From Isotricha intestinalis (lineage: Eukaryota > Ciliophora > Litostomatea > Vestibuliferida > Isotrichidae), in contig JAJJLU010003534.1 of NCBI GenBank assembly GCA_023807065.1, forward strand, positions 1 through 58,699: DNA of 58,699 nt, given 5' to 3'. The notes under the pieces were generated by a model. The model was not told where the DNA came from. It made no database searches and saw only the letters and a program-made list of their open reading frames with translations. The position numbers were made by a program, and so were the translations under genes. This document shows positions 19,515 to 29,890 of the stretch, one piece after another (position 1 is the first letter of the stretch; the number at the start of each line of letters is the position of its first letter).

Positions 19515-19869
19515 TAATATATTTATTTTGTTTTATTTTTTAAATTTTATTTTTTTTATTTGTTTTTTTTTTTTTTTAATGTTGTTAAAATGTTAATTAA
19601 TAATTTAATATTATTTCAAAATATTAAATGTATATTATACTAAATTAAAAAAAATTTGATTTATTAAGGTTTTCATATTATTATTTTTATTATTTTTTCG
19701 GTATAAAAATAAAAAGACTATTAATTTACTTTTTAGATTTTAAAAATTTTTAAATAAAAGGATAATATTGTTATTATACTATGAAAAAAATAAAATTTTA
19801 GTTTTTTAATAATATTATATTTTAAAAAAACTATTTAATTCTAAATTAACTTCAAAAAATAATAAAAAA
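19515..19869. promoter_or_regulatory. Divergent intergenic region, 355 bp
   Basis: Separates the calpain-like gene (minus) from the ubiquitin hydrolase gene (plus). It contains long T runs next to the calpain start and A/T elsewhere. No named element is visible; it presumably holds both promoters. Confidence 0.5.
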
Positions 19870-20622
19870 ATGGAGCCTGAAGAAAAAAAAGAAGAAAATC
19901 CAACAAAATTAAAATGGCCTCCTTTAGAAAGTGATCCAAAAATATTTAACGACTATTTCCACACAATAGGACTTCCTTCAGGTTCATTTTTTAAAGAATT
20001 AATAACATTAGTTGACTTCAAGGAATTTTTAATAATAGAAGGACCTTTAATTTCCGTAATATTAAATTTTTCAAGAAAAGACAAAGAAAAATATAACAAT
20101 AGCTTTTTAAAAGAAAAAATTCATCCTCCCAATTCAATTCCTTTTTTCATTAAGCAAACAAATGAATTAGATAATGCATGTGGATTAATTGCTTCTCTTC
20201 ATTCTTTTGGTAATAATTCAAATATAAGTTTTGAAAAAAATTCAATTTTAGAAGAATTTTTTCTTCAAGTTAAAGATCAAAATTATGAAGAAAGAGCTTT
20301 AACTTTAGAAAATTTTGATAAATTTAAACAAGCTCATGTTCATTATGCAAGTCATGGACAAACTAATTTAGAAAAAGTTGAAGAAATGAAAATAGGACAT
20401 TATATTTGTTTTACTATTATTAATAATAATTTATATGAATTAGATGGATTGAAAGAAGGACCTTATTTAATTAAAGATAATGTTAAATGTGATGATTTAT
20501 TAGATGAAAGTTGTAAAGTTATTCTGGAAAGAATTAATAATGGATTAATTGATGAAAATGTTAATGTTATGTTAGTTGGAGGAGAAAATACTAAAATTAC
20601 TGATTTATTACTTGATGAATAA
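19870..20622 (+). CDS. Ubiquitin carboxyl-terminal hydrolase, UCH family (peptidase C12)
   Basis: 250 residues, close to the usual 220-240 of UCH-L1/L3. The start WPPLESDPKIFNDYFHTIGLP matches the family N-terminus. The catalytic set appears in order: Gln96 in IKQT (oxyanion), Cys104 in NACG, His177 in GHYICF and Asp192 in LYELDG. Spacing from Gln to Cys is two residues longer than in human UCH-L3. The crossover-loop region (about 130-170) is present. These enzymes remove small adducts from the ubiquitin C-terminus and process ubiquitin precursors in the cytosol. No C-terminal UCH37 extension is present, so it is not the proteasome-bound form. The catalytic residues look intact, so I expect an active enzyme. 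Confidence 0.92.
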   Translation: MEPEEKKEENPTKLKWPPLESDPKIFNDYFHTIGLPSGSFFKELITLVDFKEFLIIEGPLISVILNFSRKDKEKYNNSFLKEKIHPPNSIPFFIKQTNELDNACGLIASLHSFGNNSNISFEKNSILEEFFLQVKDQNYEERALTLENFDKFKQAHVHYASHGQTNLEKVEEMKIGHYICFTIINNNLYELDGLKEGPYLIKDNVKCDDLLDESCKVILERINNGLIDENVNVMLVGGENTKITDLLLDE

Positions 20623-20771
20623 TATATATTTTTTAATTTTTAAATTATATTAAATTTGGAAAAAATTAAGTTTTTTAATTATTGTAATCCTTTAATTTCA
20701 TAATATTAAATATTTGTTTTTTTATATATTATTATTAAGAAAATAATAAATAATTTTAATTTTTCAAAATT

Positions 20772-23648
20772 TTAATTTGTTGATTCTTCTGTTTTGGTAT
20801 TCTCTTGAACGTTTAAAGAATTATTTTTTCTTACAGATACATTTCTACTATTTTCATAATTTAATTTTTCATATTCATGTTTAATTTTTCTATATTTAAA
20901 CCAATAAACTAATATTGCAATTATAGTTATTAAATATAAAACAGGAATAATAAATAAACATTTAATCCATTTTCCAGAAACATTTTCAAAAAAAGAACAC
21001 TTTTGATAATAAATATTATCTTCAATAAAATCAAAATTAAAATTAAAATCACCAGAATTAATTGTTTGAATTTGATTATCTCTGTGTTTTTTTTTCTCTC
21101 CAATAATAATATCATACAAATCACAATTTCGATCACATAAAGAATTAGTATATTCTATTTCTCCTCCTCTTAAGTTTGTTCCAGAAATATTAAAAATTAA
21201 GCAATTATCATCAGAATTAAAAATAATTGGTCTTTTTCCATAATGACAAGTTCCTTTATCGTAAGATTGAATTTCTTTAACAACGCAATTTTTACATATA
21301 TTCGGTGAAGGCCATTCAAAAATAAAAGTACAATTATTATCCTTAACTTTTAATAATTTTGGAGATGAAATTTCATATTTATTACATCTTAAATATAAAT
21401 AACTTTTATATCTTTTTGTATGATCTGATAAACATATATCACCTTCATTATATTCTATAAATAAACCTAATTTTCTATTAGCATCTATTGAATTTGGTAA
21501 TATTTCTATTTTTTTTATTGTACTTGCTATATTTTTTTTTATTTTAACATTTGTATTTGTTAAATTTATACCTAATTTATTTATATTTATTTGAGTTTGA
21601 TGATTTTGAACAGTAAATAAACCAAAAATAAAACCTTTTTTAATTTCATTTGATTTTTCATCATTATCAAAATCAATTATATTTATTGTTTTTGGTTCAA
21701 ATAATGAAATAAAAAATAAATCTTTTTTATCATTATTATTATTTGATGAATTTTTATCTATTAAACTAACAGGACCAACGAATGAATTATCATAACATAA
21801 AATACCACTTTGAGCAGAACATATTCTTTGAATATATTCTTTTAAAGGATATAAATTAAATCTTAATAAATCTTGACTTTGTAAAATTACTTCATTTAAT
21901 AAACAATTAGACAAATAATTATAAGTATAAATAGGACATTTTTCACAAACAAAATCATGTTTAATTAAACCATTTTCACATTCAATACAAGATTTTTGCA
22001 TTTTATCTGGAACTTGATTTTCAGGACAAAAGAAACATTTACTACAATTCTCAATTGAGATTGAACCTTTTGGACATTTAATAAATTTTTTAATATGAGA
22101 TAAGTTACTTCCATATATTATTAATTCAGTTATTAAAACTGGATTATTTATTTTTAAAAACCCTTCAATTTTTTCATATAAAATTTCTAATATTATTTCA
22201 CCTGGAGATAATATCTCATTTATTGATATATTTTTTTTTATATTTGTATAAAAAAATGTTTTTGAATCTATTATTATTGTAAATCCTTCTAAATTTGTTA
22301 AATCTAAATTAAATGATATTTTAATTGAACCTCCAGATTCTCCTATTTTTATTTTTTTTCTTAAAACTTTTTCATTTTCATGATTTAAAAAATTCCCAGT
22401 GAAAATCCCTTTATCATTACTATTAAATCCGTTATTTTCATCAAAAAAATCTTTAAGTAAAATTCCTGTAAAATCATAATTAAAATAATTAGAATAAATC
22501 ATTCCTTCGGAACATAAATTTTCATCATCTTTTTCTTTTAAACAATCAATAGTAATAATTCTTTTCAACTCATCTTTATTATTACAATAAATATTATCAA
22601 AAGGTATAAAACTAATATTTTTTTTATTATGAATGCATTCAGAAATAGAATCAATTATATAATCAAAATCATTGCAATTAATCATCTTAACACATTTATT
22701 TTCATTTTCATTAAAAAATTCTCCTTGGGGACAAAGAACGCATTCTTTTTTTTCATAATCATAATATTCTTTAATATCACAAGAATAACATCTATCACTT
22801 CCTTCAGGAGAAACTGAATTAATACATTTTTCACAATCATAAATTCCATCTTCTAAACCTATTAAAATAAAATCAGTAATATAAAACCTTAAAGGCATTT
22901 TATTTTCAATTTTTTGATATGAATAAAAAAAAACAATTTCATGTTCTCCTATATCAAAATCTAAATACAAAGCTTTCCATTCTGAATTATTATCTTTATT
23001 ATCATTAATTTCAATTAATTCAAAATCAAAAAACATTGATAATTCACCGTTATAAATTCCATTATCTATAATTGAATCTTTTTTATATTTTAATATTAAT
23101 CTTCCTGGATTTTTACTATTAAAAAAATACATAATTTCAATTAAATAATGTGTTTCTTTACCTAAAATATCTCCTGTCATTATCATAGATTTATCTTTTG
23201 ATATTGATAACTTACTACAATTTTCATTTTCTTTTATTCCTTCGTGATCAATAGAAAAACAAGTAGTTTGAAATTTATTTAAATCATTTTTATTCCATTG
23301 TCCATTTATAATTTTGTTTCCTGATGTACTAAAAGTATTTATTGGACATTTATTACATATTATTTTTTTTTCTTTTATATCATAATACTTTTTTTCTCCT
23401 GAATTACAAATGTTATTGCATGTAGTATTAAAAGAAGGAAGAGTACTATAAAGTGAAAGTAATGATTCATTGTCATTTTTTATATTGTCATAAGTACAAT
23501 TTGATTTTAAATAAATTGTTATATTTTGAGTATTTGTTTTTAAATCACATGGGGAAAAGTATTGACCGTAATCTTCTATTGTACATGGATTATTTTTTGA
23601 TAATAATATTAATAAAAGAAAAATTAAGAAAAAAAACATTTTTTTCAA
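20772..23648 (-). CDS. ELAPOR/EIG121-like single-pass Cys-rich membrane protein
   Basis: 958 residues. It has a signal peptide at 1-18, a large Cys-rich ectodomain, one transmembrane helix at about 897-918 and a short basic Ser/Asn-rich tail. The ectodomain alternates Cys-rich modules of the CxxCPxxxxS type (CNKCPINTFS, CEKCINSVSPEGSDRCYSC, CPKGSISIENCSKCFFCPEN) with beta-rich segments such as ETHYLIEIMYFFNS. Near the end, SYLYLRCNKYEISSP and NCTFIFEWPSPNICKNC resemble the mannose-6-phosphate-receptor-like part of ELAPOR1/2. This order of modules is that of the ELAPOR family, found in animals and many protists and linked to endosome-lysosome trafficking. Many N-glycosylation sequons are present. 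Assignment rests on module order and local motifs, so an ephrin-receptor-like GCC2/GCC3 family protein of unknown role remains the fallback. Confidence 0.72.
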   Translation of the reverse strand: MKKMFFFLIFLLLILLSKNNPCTIEDYGQYFSPCDLKTNTQNITIYLKSNCTYDNIKNDNESLLSLYSTLPSFNTTCNNICNSGEKKYYDIKEKKIICNKCPINTFSTSGNKIINGQWNKNDLNKFQTTCFSIDHEGIKENENCSKLSISKDKSMIMTGDILGKETHYLIEIMYFFNSKNPGRLILKYKKDSIIDNGIYNGELSMFFDFELIEINDNKDNNSEWKALYLDFDIGEHEIVFFYSYQKIENKMPLRFYITDFILIGLEDGIYDCEKCINSVSPEGSDRCYSCDIKEYYDYEKKECVLCPQGEFFNENENKCVKMINCNDFDYIIDSISECIHNKKNISFIPFDNIYCNNKDELKRIITIDCLKEKDDENLCSEGMIYSNYFNYDFTGILLKDFFDENNGFNSNDKGIFTGNFLNHENEKVLRKKIKIGESGGSIKISFNLDLTNLEGFTIIIDSKTFFYTNIKKNISINEILSPGEIILEILYEKIEGFLKINNPVLITELIIYGSNLSHIKKFIKCPKGSISIENCSKCFFCPENQVPDKMQKSCIECENGLIKHDFVCEKCPIYTYNYLSNCLLNEVILQSQDLLRFNLYPLKEYIQRICSAQSGILCYDNSFVGPVSLIDKNSSNNNNDKKDLFFISLFEPKTINIIDFDNDEKSNEIKKGFIFGLFTVQNHQTQININKLGINLTNTNVKIKKNIASTIKKIEILPNSIDANRKLGLFIEYNEGDICLSDHTKRYKSYLYLRCNKYEISSPKLLKVKDNNCTFIFEWPSPNICKNCVVKEIQSYDKGTCHYGKRPIIFNSDDNCLIFNISGTNLRGGEIEYTNSLCDRNCDLYDIIIGEKKKHRDNQIQTINSGDFNFNFDFIEDNIYYQKCSFFENVSGKWIKCLFIIPVLYLITIIAILVYWFKYRKIKHEYEKLNYENSRNVSVRKNNSLNVQENTKTEESTN

Positions 23649-24518
23649 AATAAAGAAATATTTTAATATTGTTTTAATTTTTTAAATTTTTAAATTGAAA
23701 TAATATTTATTTATATACAATAAATAATCATTAATTTTTTAATTTGAGGAATTCAATTTTTATTTATGTATGAGATTAATATTTCAAAATAAATAATTTT
23801 TTATCAATAAAGAGAAACTAAAAAAAGAATATATATCTTTCAATGAAAATACTTTGTATAATTCTAATGAAAAAAAAATAGAATGTTTTTTAATTTTCTT
23901 TTAAAAAATAATGTAAAAACTTTTAAAAAATATTATGCAAAAAAATTTTAAAATAATAATATTGAATAATCATAAAAAATACATTGAATATAATAATATT
24001 ATTCTAAAAACAAATTTAATTAATAAATTTCAAAAAAAAGCTTTTAATATAAATTTAAAAAATAAAACAAAAAAAAAAGTGATTATATTTAGGAAAAAAA
24101 TAAGAATTCATATTTTTTTGAATTCACTTTTATATTATAAAAATTAAAATAATTTATAACATTATTATTTTTGTCAAAAATAGGCATTAAATTTATTAAT
24201 TGCATGAAAAATAGGTTTTTCTAAAAAATTTAATTTATATGATAAAACAAAAAACCAAAAGTTAATAAATTAGAATTATCCTTTTTTAGTTTTAAAAAAT
24301 AAAAATAACCAATAACCCTTTAAAAAAAAGAAAAATTAAAAATCATTCATTTCCTAATTAGAAATGTTAAATAGTTATACAATATTTTATAGTTATTTTT
24401 TGAGATAATATATATTTAATTTATTATCTGTTATATTTAATTATTATTCTTTTATCCATCTAAAAAGATTAAACTTTAGTTTAATTTATACTTAAATAAA
24501 TATATATTAAATTAATTA
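23649..24518. other. Intergenic region
   Basis: About 870 bp of A/T-rich DNA between two minus-strand genes. A 70-codon ORF on the plus strand at 23935-24147 is almost only Asn, Lys, Ile and Leu and looks like chance. I see no RNA gene or ordered repeat. Confidence 0.5.
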
Positions 24519-26132
24519 TTAATAATTTAAACAATAGACTTCCTCTATATACATCTTTTTCTTTTCTAAAATATATTCGGACATTTGTAGAATATTATTA
24601 TTGTTTTTTTCATATATTAATTTTTCAATGTAATCTAACATTCCTTTTTTATTTAATATATTTATTATTTCTTTAATATATTCAAAAGCGTCTTGAAAAG
24701 TTTCAATAATTTTAACAATTCCTTGAAGACAATATTGAATAATAGTAAATTCATTTTGACAAATATTCATTAAATTATATATTATATCAATTAAACCATT
24801 ATTAACTAATAATTTTATAATTTCAAAATTTTTATTTTGACATAAACCTAAAATTGATAAAAAAGCATTTTTTCTCATTATTATATCTTTACTATTTTTT
24901 CCTAAGTCTAAAAGAGTTAAAATTAAATTTTCATTTTTAGAAATTGATTCTGAAAAAGAACAACTTAAATTCATAATAATACAACAAATCATACTAGAAA
25001 TAGAATTTGATTTATTTTCATTTAATAGCTCAGATAAAATATTTATAAAAGAATTATTGATTAAATAAGATTGAAAAATTTCTTCTTCATCAATAAAAAT
25101 AAAATTATTAATAATTTTTAAACCCATATTTTTTAAATGTATATTTTTAGTATTTTCAAGTAAAGAAATAACAACATTAAAAATTGAATTTAAGGTTTCT
25201 AAATCATTAGGATAATTTATAACTTCAGAACATCTTTTATCACTTGTTATTTTACTAGTTATTTTATAAATAATATCAATTGAAAAATAAAAAGCATTTC
25301 CACCATTAGTTCTATTAGAATAAATTTCTTTTGGAGTTGATTTAATTGTGTTAATTGCAATATTATAAATTTGAACTAATTGTTCTGTTAATATTAATTT
25401 ATTTATTTTTGAATTGTTTTCAATAAAAGAAGAAAAAGACCAAATAGAAATTCCTAATAATTGCCTGTTATTTATTATTTTTGGAATATAATTTAATAAA
25501 GTATTAATATAATCATTTTGAAGAATATATTGTGAAAATTCTTTATTATCTAAAGAAATATTTGTGATTAAATAAATCATATCTTTTAATTCATTTTCAT
25601 TAATTGAATTATCTTCTTTTATAATTTGAGTAATTTTATCATTAACTTTATTTAAAAATAATAATTCAGTAAATTCACTTTCATAAGATATAGAACTTAA
25701 AATATTAAAAATTATATTTCTTAAAGGAGGATAACAATAATCTATTAAATCAATCATATATTTCATTGAACCTGAAATAATAATTGCTTGATAAAAAACT
25801 TTACAACAAATTTCGGGAATTTGACTTAAAATATCTTTAATTTTTTGTAAATATTCATATAATTCTTTTATATTTGAAGTTTTAAGAAACATATTTAAAT
25901 AATTATTGAATCTTTCCAAATTGTCTTTTGAATAAAGTTCTCTTTTATTTGTTAAGTCAATTAAAGGGTTTTTTGGATTATAAGTATTAATTCGATTTTT
26001 TTTGTTCATTCTTTTCTTATTTATGTATTCTGATATTTTTTGTTTTCTAAGGGAGAGAGAATAGTTATATCTTTGATTCATCATATCTCTTTTTCTTTCT
26101 TCGTCAGTTCTAATTGAATTTCGCTTTAACAT
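24519..26132 (-). CDS. Importin-alpha-like armadillo-repeat protein
   Basis: 537 residues, the usual length of importin alpha. The N-terminus MLKRNSIRTDEERKRDMMNQRYNYSLSLRKQKI resembles an importin-beta-binding domain (Asp-Glu-Glu-Arg then Leu-Arg-Lys), which lets the adaptor bind importin beta. From about residue 75 the protein is all helical, with ARM-like repeats (for example LLNYIPKIINNRQLLGISIW and NPKNPLIDLTNK before them). The WxxxN ladder that grips nuclear localisation signals is poorly kept: only one SIWSFSSFIENN is obvious. So it may be a divergent importin alpha with altered cargo choice, or another ARM protein. It is expected in cytoplasm and nucleus. It sits tandem with the transporter gene, about 190 bp apart. 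Confidence 0.65.
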   Translation of the reverse strand: MLKRNSIRTDEERKRDMMNQRYNYSLSLRKQKISEYINKKRMNKKNRINTYNPKNPLIDLTNKRELYSKDNLERFNNYLNMFLKTSNIKELYEYLQKIKDILSQIPEICCKVFYQAIIISGSMKYMIDLIDYCYPPLRNIIFNILSSISYESEFTELLFLNKVNDKITQIIKEDNSINENELKDMIYLITNISLDNKEFSQYILQNDYINTLLNYIPKIINNRQLLGISIWSFSSFIENNSKINKLILTEQLVQIYNIAINTIKSTPKEIYSNRTNGGNAFYFSIDIIYKITSKITSDKRCSEVINYPNDLETLNSIFNVVISLLENTKNIHLKNMGLKIINNFIFIDEEEIFQSYLINNSFINILSELLNENKSNSISSMICCIIMNLSCSFSESISKNENLILTLLDLGKNSKDIIMRKNAFLSILGLCQNKNFEIIKLLVNNGLIDIIYNLMNICQNEFTIIQYCLQGIVKIIETFQDAFEYIKEIINILNKKGMLDYIEKLIYEKNNNNILQMSEYILEKKKMYIEEVYCLNY

Positions 26133-26325
26133 TTTTTATAAAATTAAATATTTATTTACTCCTCTTAAATAGTGCAAAATTTTTTTAATTTTTTCATTAT
26201 AAATTTTAAATCATTATTTTTTCATATGAATTCCCTAAACTTTATTTGATTTAATAAAAATAAAAAAAAAAATAAATAATTTTAATTTGAAAATAAAATA
26301 ATTAATTTAAATATTATCTCTTAAT

Positions 26326-27933
26326 TTATTTCATTTCATCATTTTCTTTTTTTAATTTTTCAGTTTCTTCATTATCAATAAAAATATCATCATCATTTTT
26401 ATGAATATTATAATTATAAATTAATTCTTTAGGATATTCTTTCAAAGCTTTATTTTTAGTATCTTCTGGACTAAAAGCTAAAGTTAAAACAACATTAATG
26501 ATAGTGAAAAAAAATCCTAAATTATATCCAACTCTTGGGGCATTAATCATTAAAACAGGAGTCCATAAATTAAATAATCTTCCAAAAATTCTATTAATTG
26601 AAACAGCAACTGATTTAGTAAAAGTTGGAAAAGCTTCAAAATTTAATATATTATAATTCATTAATAAAGCATAAACACATATTCTCATAAAAATATATAT
26701 TCTAATATAATGACCATTATAATATAAAGATGATAATAAATAAGATATTGATGTCAATAAATTTATTATTATAAAAATGCTTTTACTTTTTATAAAAGGA
26801 ATATCATATGATAAGCCACCTAATATAAATCCTATTATATCACTACAAAATGCTATTGTTAATGTTCTAAAAATATTATTTTGCTTTTTTAATTCTAATT
26901 GAACTAATAATAAACCATAGTTTGCAATGAAACATACAATACAAAATAAAATTAATAATTTTACTTGTGAAGGTAATTTCCATATTGTAATATAATCTAA
27001 ATTACCAAAATTATTTATTAATTTTATTGAATTTTCTCTTTTTTCTTTATTATCTTTATTCTCTATAAAAATATTTTTTTCTTTCCATAAATTAAATTCT
27101 ATTTGTGATTCATTTATTTTAGATATATATTCACAATTTGAAATAAAATCATTATATTTATTCCTAATAAAACAAGTTCGAGGTGAATCAACTAAATAAA
27201 TTTTTCCAGTAATAGTACCTAATAAACAAATAATAGAACTAATTAAAAATATATATTTAATATCATGTGTTTTATAAGCAATTAAAGTTGATAATAAACC
27301 TGAGGAAGGAACAGAAAGAAAATAAATTAAGAAATAATAAATTCTTTCATTTGGTAAAGAATATTCAGAAATATATTGGGGAGGACCTAATAGAAATATT
27401 AATAAAGATAAAGTATTTAAAATATATAATATTGAAGCAATGATATAATTGAAAGAAGGATATAGTAAAATACTAGAAAAAATATATAATAAACAAGATG
27501 ATAATATAGTATTTAATAAACCTAAATATTTATATAAAAAAGGATAAAGAATTGTTCCTATTAAACCTCCTATAAAAAAACAAGTTGTTAAAAAGCTTAA
27601 TTTTCTATTATTACAAAATAATTCATAACGATTAATAAATGAGGTTAAATTAATTATGTTATTATTATCTAATATATAATCAATATTTAAGTGTGTTGAA
27701 GAAGAACAAATAAATTTTTTTTCACAGTTGTCTTTAAATATTTGACCTTCTTTACATAAATATCTTGTTTCATAGAAATATAAAGGTATTGCTGATATTG
27801 ATGTAAAACCTCCTAATCCTTGAATAAATAAAATTGAAACTAATAATAATGTATATAAATATCTGTTTTTTTGGGTTGTTTGTATTGCTGATTCTATTTG
27901 TTCATCTGAAATTTTAATTTTTTGTTTTTCCAT
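26326..27933 (-). CDS. Major facilitator transporter, SLC22-like
   Basis: 535 residues with about 12 hydrophobic segments. The first membrane helix (LYTLLLVSILFIQGLGGFTS) is followed by a long extracellular loop with several Cys, the typical layout of SLC22 organic ion carriers. After the sixth helix comes VDSPRTCFIRNKYNDFISNCEYI, matching the ESPRWLL-type loop after TM6 in that family, then a charged cytosolic loop with the sixth-to-seventh-helix linker. The helices of the second half run from about 325 to 490, and the tail is acidic. Members carry organic cations, anions or carnitine-like solutes across the plasma membrane; the substrate cannot be read. No organelle targeting signal is evident. 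Confidence 0.75.
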   Translation of the reverse strand: MEKQKIKISDEQIESAIQTTQKNRYLYTLLLVSILFIQGLGGFTSISAIPLYFYETRYLCKEGQIFKDNCEKKFICSSSTHLNIDYILDNNNIINLTSFINRYELFCNNRKLSFLTTCFFIGGLIGTILYPFLYKYLGLLNTILSSCLLYIFSSILLYPSFNYIIASILYILNTLSLLIFLLGPPQYISEYSLPNERIYYFLIYFLSVPSSGLLSTLIAYKTHDIKYIFLISSIICLLGTITGKIYLVDSPRTCFIRNKYNDFISNCEYISKINESQIEFNLWKEKNIFIENKDNKEKRENSIKLINNFGNLDYITIWKLPSQVKLLILFCIVCFIANYGLLLVQLELKKQNNIFRTLTIAFCSDIIGFILGGLSYDIPFIKSKSIFIIINLLTSISYLLSSLYYNGHYIRIYIFMRICVYALLMNYNILNFEAFPTFTKSVAVSINRIFGRLFNLWTPVLMINAPRVGYNLGFFFTIINVVLTLAFSPEDTKNKALKEYPKELIYNYNIHKNDDDIFIDNEETEKLKKENDEMK

Positions 27934-28763
27934 TAATTATTTTTATTTTTTCATTTGAATTGTTTTTTGATTTATAAAAAAATTATATATTAAATAATTT
28001 TTTTTTGAATTTTAAAATTAATGATATTTTAATTTATATTTATTTGGAATTATTCAAAATGTACAAAAAAAATGTGTATTCTTAATTAATTCTTTGAAGA
28101 TGAATAATTCTTTAAATCAGTATCTTATTTTTCCATTATTTTGTGTATTAGAATTGTTTTTTATAGAACAATCTTTAGACATTTCTTTTGTTGTTTGGTT
28201 TTTTCTTGTTAAATTGATTACATTTTCTGAATATTACACTTTTATTTCCTCTTAATTTTACATAAATGCTTTTACAGAAAAAAATTATAGAAGAATAACT
28301 TATTAAGAATTAAGGATTATATTCAATAGCAATTAAATAATATTTTTTAAAATTGAAAAATTCATTAATTAAATATTTTAAATGATTTGAATATGAAAAA
28401 TATTCTTATTAAATAAAGTATTCAAATATTTGTATTCTTTGATAATTCTAATTTAATCACTCTTATATTATAAATTTAAATAACTAAATATTTTTATTAG
28501 AAACTCAGAAAAAGAATTGAAATAAATCAGAAACTTCCTTAAACTAAAATCAAACACCAAAAATAGAATTATAACATTTATAATTAATAGTTTTTCAGAA
28601 TAAAAAATTTTTTAAATTAAAATAATATCAAATAATTAAATGTAATTTCTAATAATCAGAAAACAAATAATTCTCTGCTTAAAATAATATATTAATAGTA
28701 TCAATTTTTCCCCAAAAATAAATTATAAAATCCAATAAAATAAAATTTTTTTTTTTAAAATAT
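27934..28763. other. Divergent intergenic region, 830 bp, with a possible small ORF or relic
   Basis: Separates the transporter (minus) and the SRPBCC-like gene (plus). The part near 28080-28260 is less A/T-simple than the rest. On the plus strand 28100-28255 is a 51-codon hydrophobic ORF. On the minus strand the same stretch reads as a hydrophilic peptide broken by TAA and TGA codons. Either could be the remains of a gene; neither has a recognisable domain. The rest shows nothing. Confidence 0.3.
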
Positions 28764-29705
28764 ATGTCTTCAGAAATTCAACCTCAAACGAATAACTTAG
28801 AAAAAAACACTCATTCTTCTCATTTTAAACATAATATAGAAAGAGTTTGGATTATTATGAGAAATTTCTGTATACTAAGTGCATTAAATAGTAAAGCTTA
28901 TTTTCCTCCTATAATTACAAAAGGACAAGATACTTGGACAATTGGAAATGAATTTGAAGGGAGATTTTTTGGAACTTTATTTAAAGGAAAAGTAATAAAA
29001 GTAATAAATTTACCTCATAAAAAACAAATAAAATGGGAATTAATAATTAGTCATAATTACATATCTAAAATCAATTTAAAATTATTTAAAGTAAGTAGAG
29101 ATGATTCATCTATAATTTTATGGAAAAATAAATTTAATAGTCCTTTAAAAGATAAAAACTGTAAAGATGGATTTTTAGAAAAAGAACATTGGGAAGATTT
29201 AACAGAAAAAATAAATAAAGTAATATTAGATACTCCTTTAGATTTATATCAATACGAAGCAACAGTAATTTCAACAAAATTAGATAATATATGGGAATAC
29301 ATAATAGATTGTAGTAAAATGAAAGAAATTGCTCCTAAAAGTTTATGTGAAGAGTTAAATTTATTTGATAAAAAAGCAGGAGATGAATGTACATGTTATT
29401 ACAAAGATCATACTTGTTATTTTACTGTTAAGATTCTTAATTTAGATTGTAGAAAAGATTGGAATAAAAGAATTTTAGCTTATGAAGTTCTTGGAGGAAA
29501 ACCTAATCTTCCTAAACAAAAAGTTGTTATTCACGTTACACAAATTAATAATAATGATTGTCATTTTTCAATGTTACATTCTTTTCTTGAAAATGTTCCT
29601 AATGAAATGTTAACTGGTTTATCTAAAGAAAAGAAATATATTTTTTCTTGTTTGAAAAATAAATTAGAAAAAATCGAAGGAGAGAAAGAAAATAAAAAAG
29701 TGTAA
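28764..29705 (+). CDS. Probable SRPBCC/START-fold protein, duplicated
   Basis: 313 residues with no signal peptide or membrane segment. Two halves share a pattern typical of SRPBCC ligand-binding domains. Each has a helix with a Trp (RVWIIMRNFCILSAL; NIWEYIIDCSKMKEIAP), then strands with a Gly turn (WTIGNEFEGRF; KKAGDECTCYYKDHT), then a Lys/Trp strand (KQIKWELI; KRILAYEVLGG), and finally a long helix at the end of the second half (SKEKKYIFSCLKNKLEKIEG). The family binds lipids, hydrophobic ligands or, as in AHSA1, chaperones. Which of these applies here is unknown. The call rests on pattern, not on catalytic residues, so a fold search is needed. It converges on a coiled-coil gene downstream. 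Confidence 0.5.
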   Translation: MSSEIQPQTNNLEKNTHSSHFKHNIERVWIIMRNFCILSALNSKAYFPPIITKGQDTWTIGNEFEGRFFGTLFKGKVIKVINLPHKKQIKWELIISHNYISKINLKLFKVSRDDSSIILWKNKFNSPLKDKNCKDGFLEKEHWEDLTEKINKVILDTPLDLYQYEATVISTKLDNIWEYIIDCSKMKEIAPKSLCEELNLFDKKAGDECTCYYKDHTCYFTVKILNLDCRKDWNKRILAYEVLGGKPNLPKQKVVIHVTQINNNDCHFSMLHSFLENVPNEMLTGLSKEKKYIFSCLKNKLEKIEGEKENKKV

Positions 29706-29890
29706 AAAATGTATATAATAATTGAATTATTATTTTTTATTATTTTAGTTGGAATATTATATGACAATTAATAAAGGAACTTTATATTCTTAAATTTGTT
29801 TTTTTTTCTTTTTTTTATAATATATAGAAAATTATGAGTTTTTTTTTTTTTCTTTTCTAAAATTATTTATTTTAATTTATAATTAAATTA

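Noticed and set aside
23935..24147. 70-codon plus-strand ORF between minus-strand genes
   Set aside because: Composition is almost only Asn, Lys, Ile and Leu, as expected by chance in A/T DNA, with no motif.
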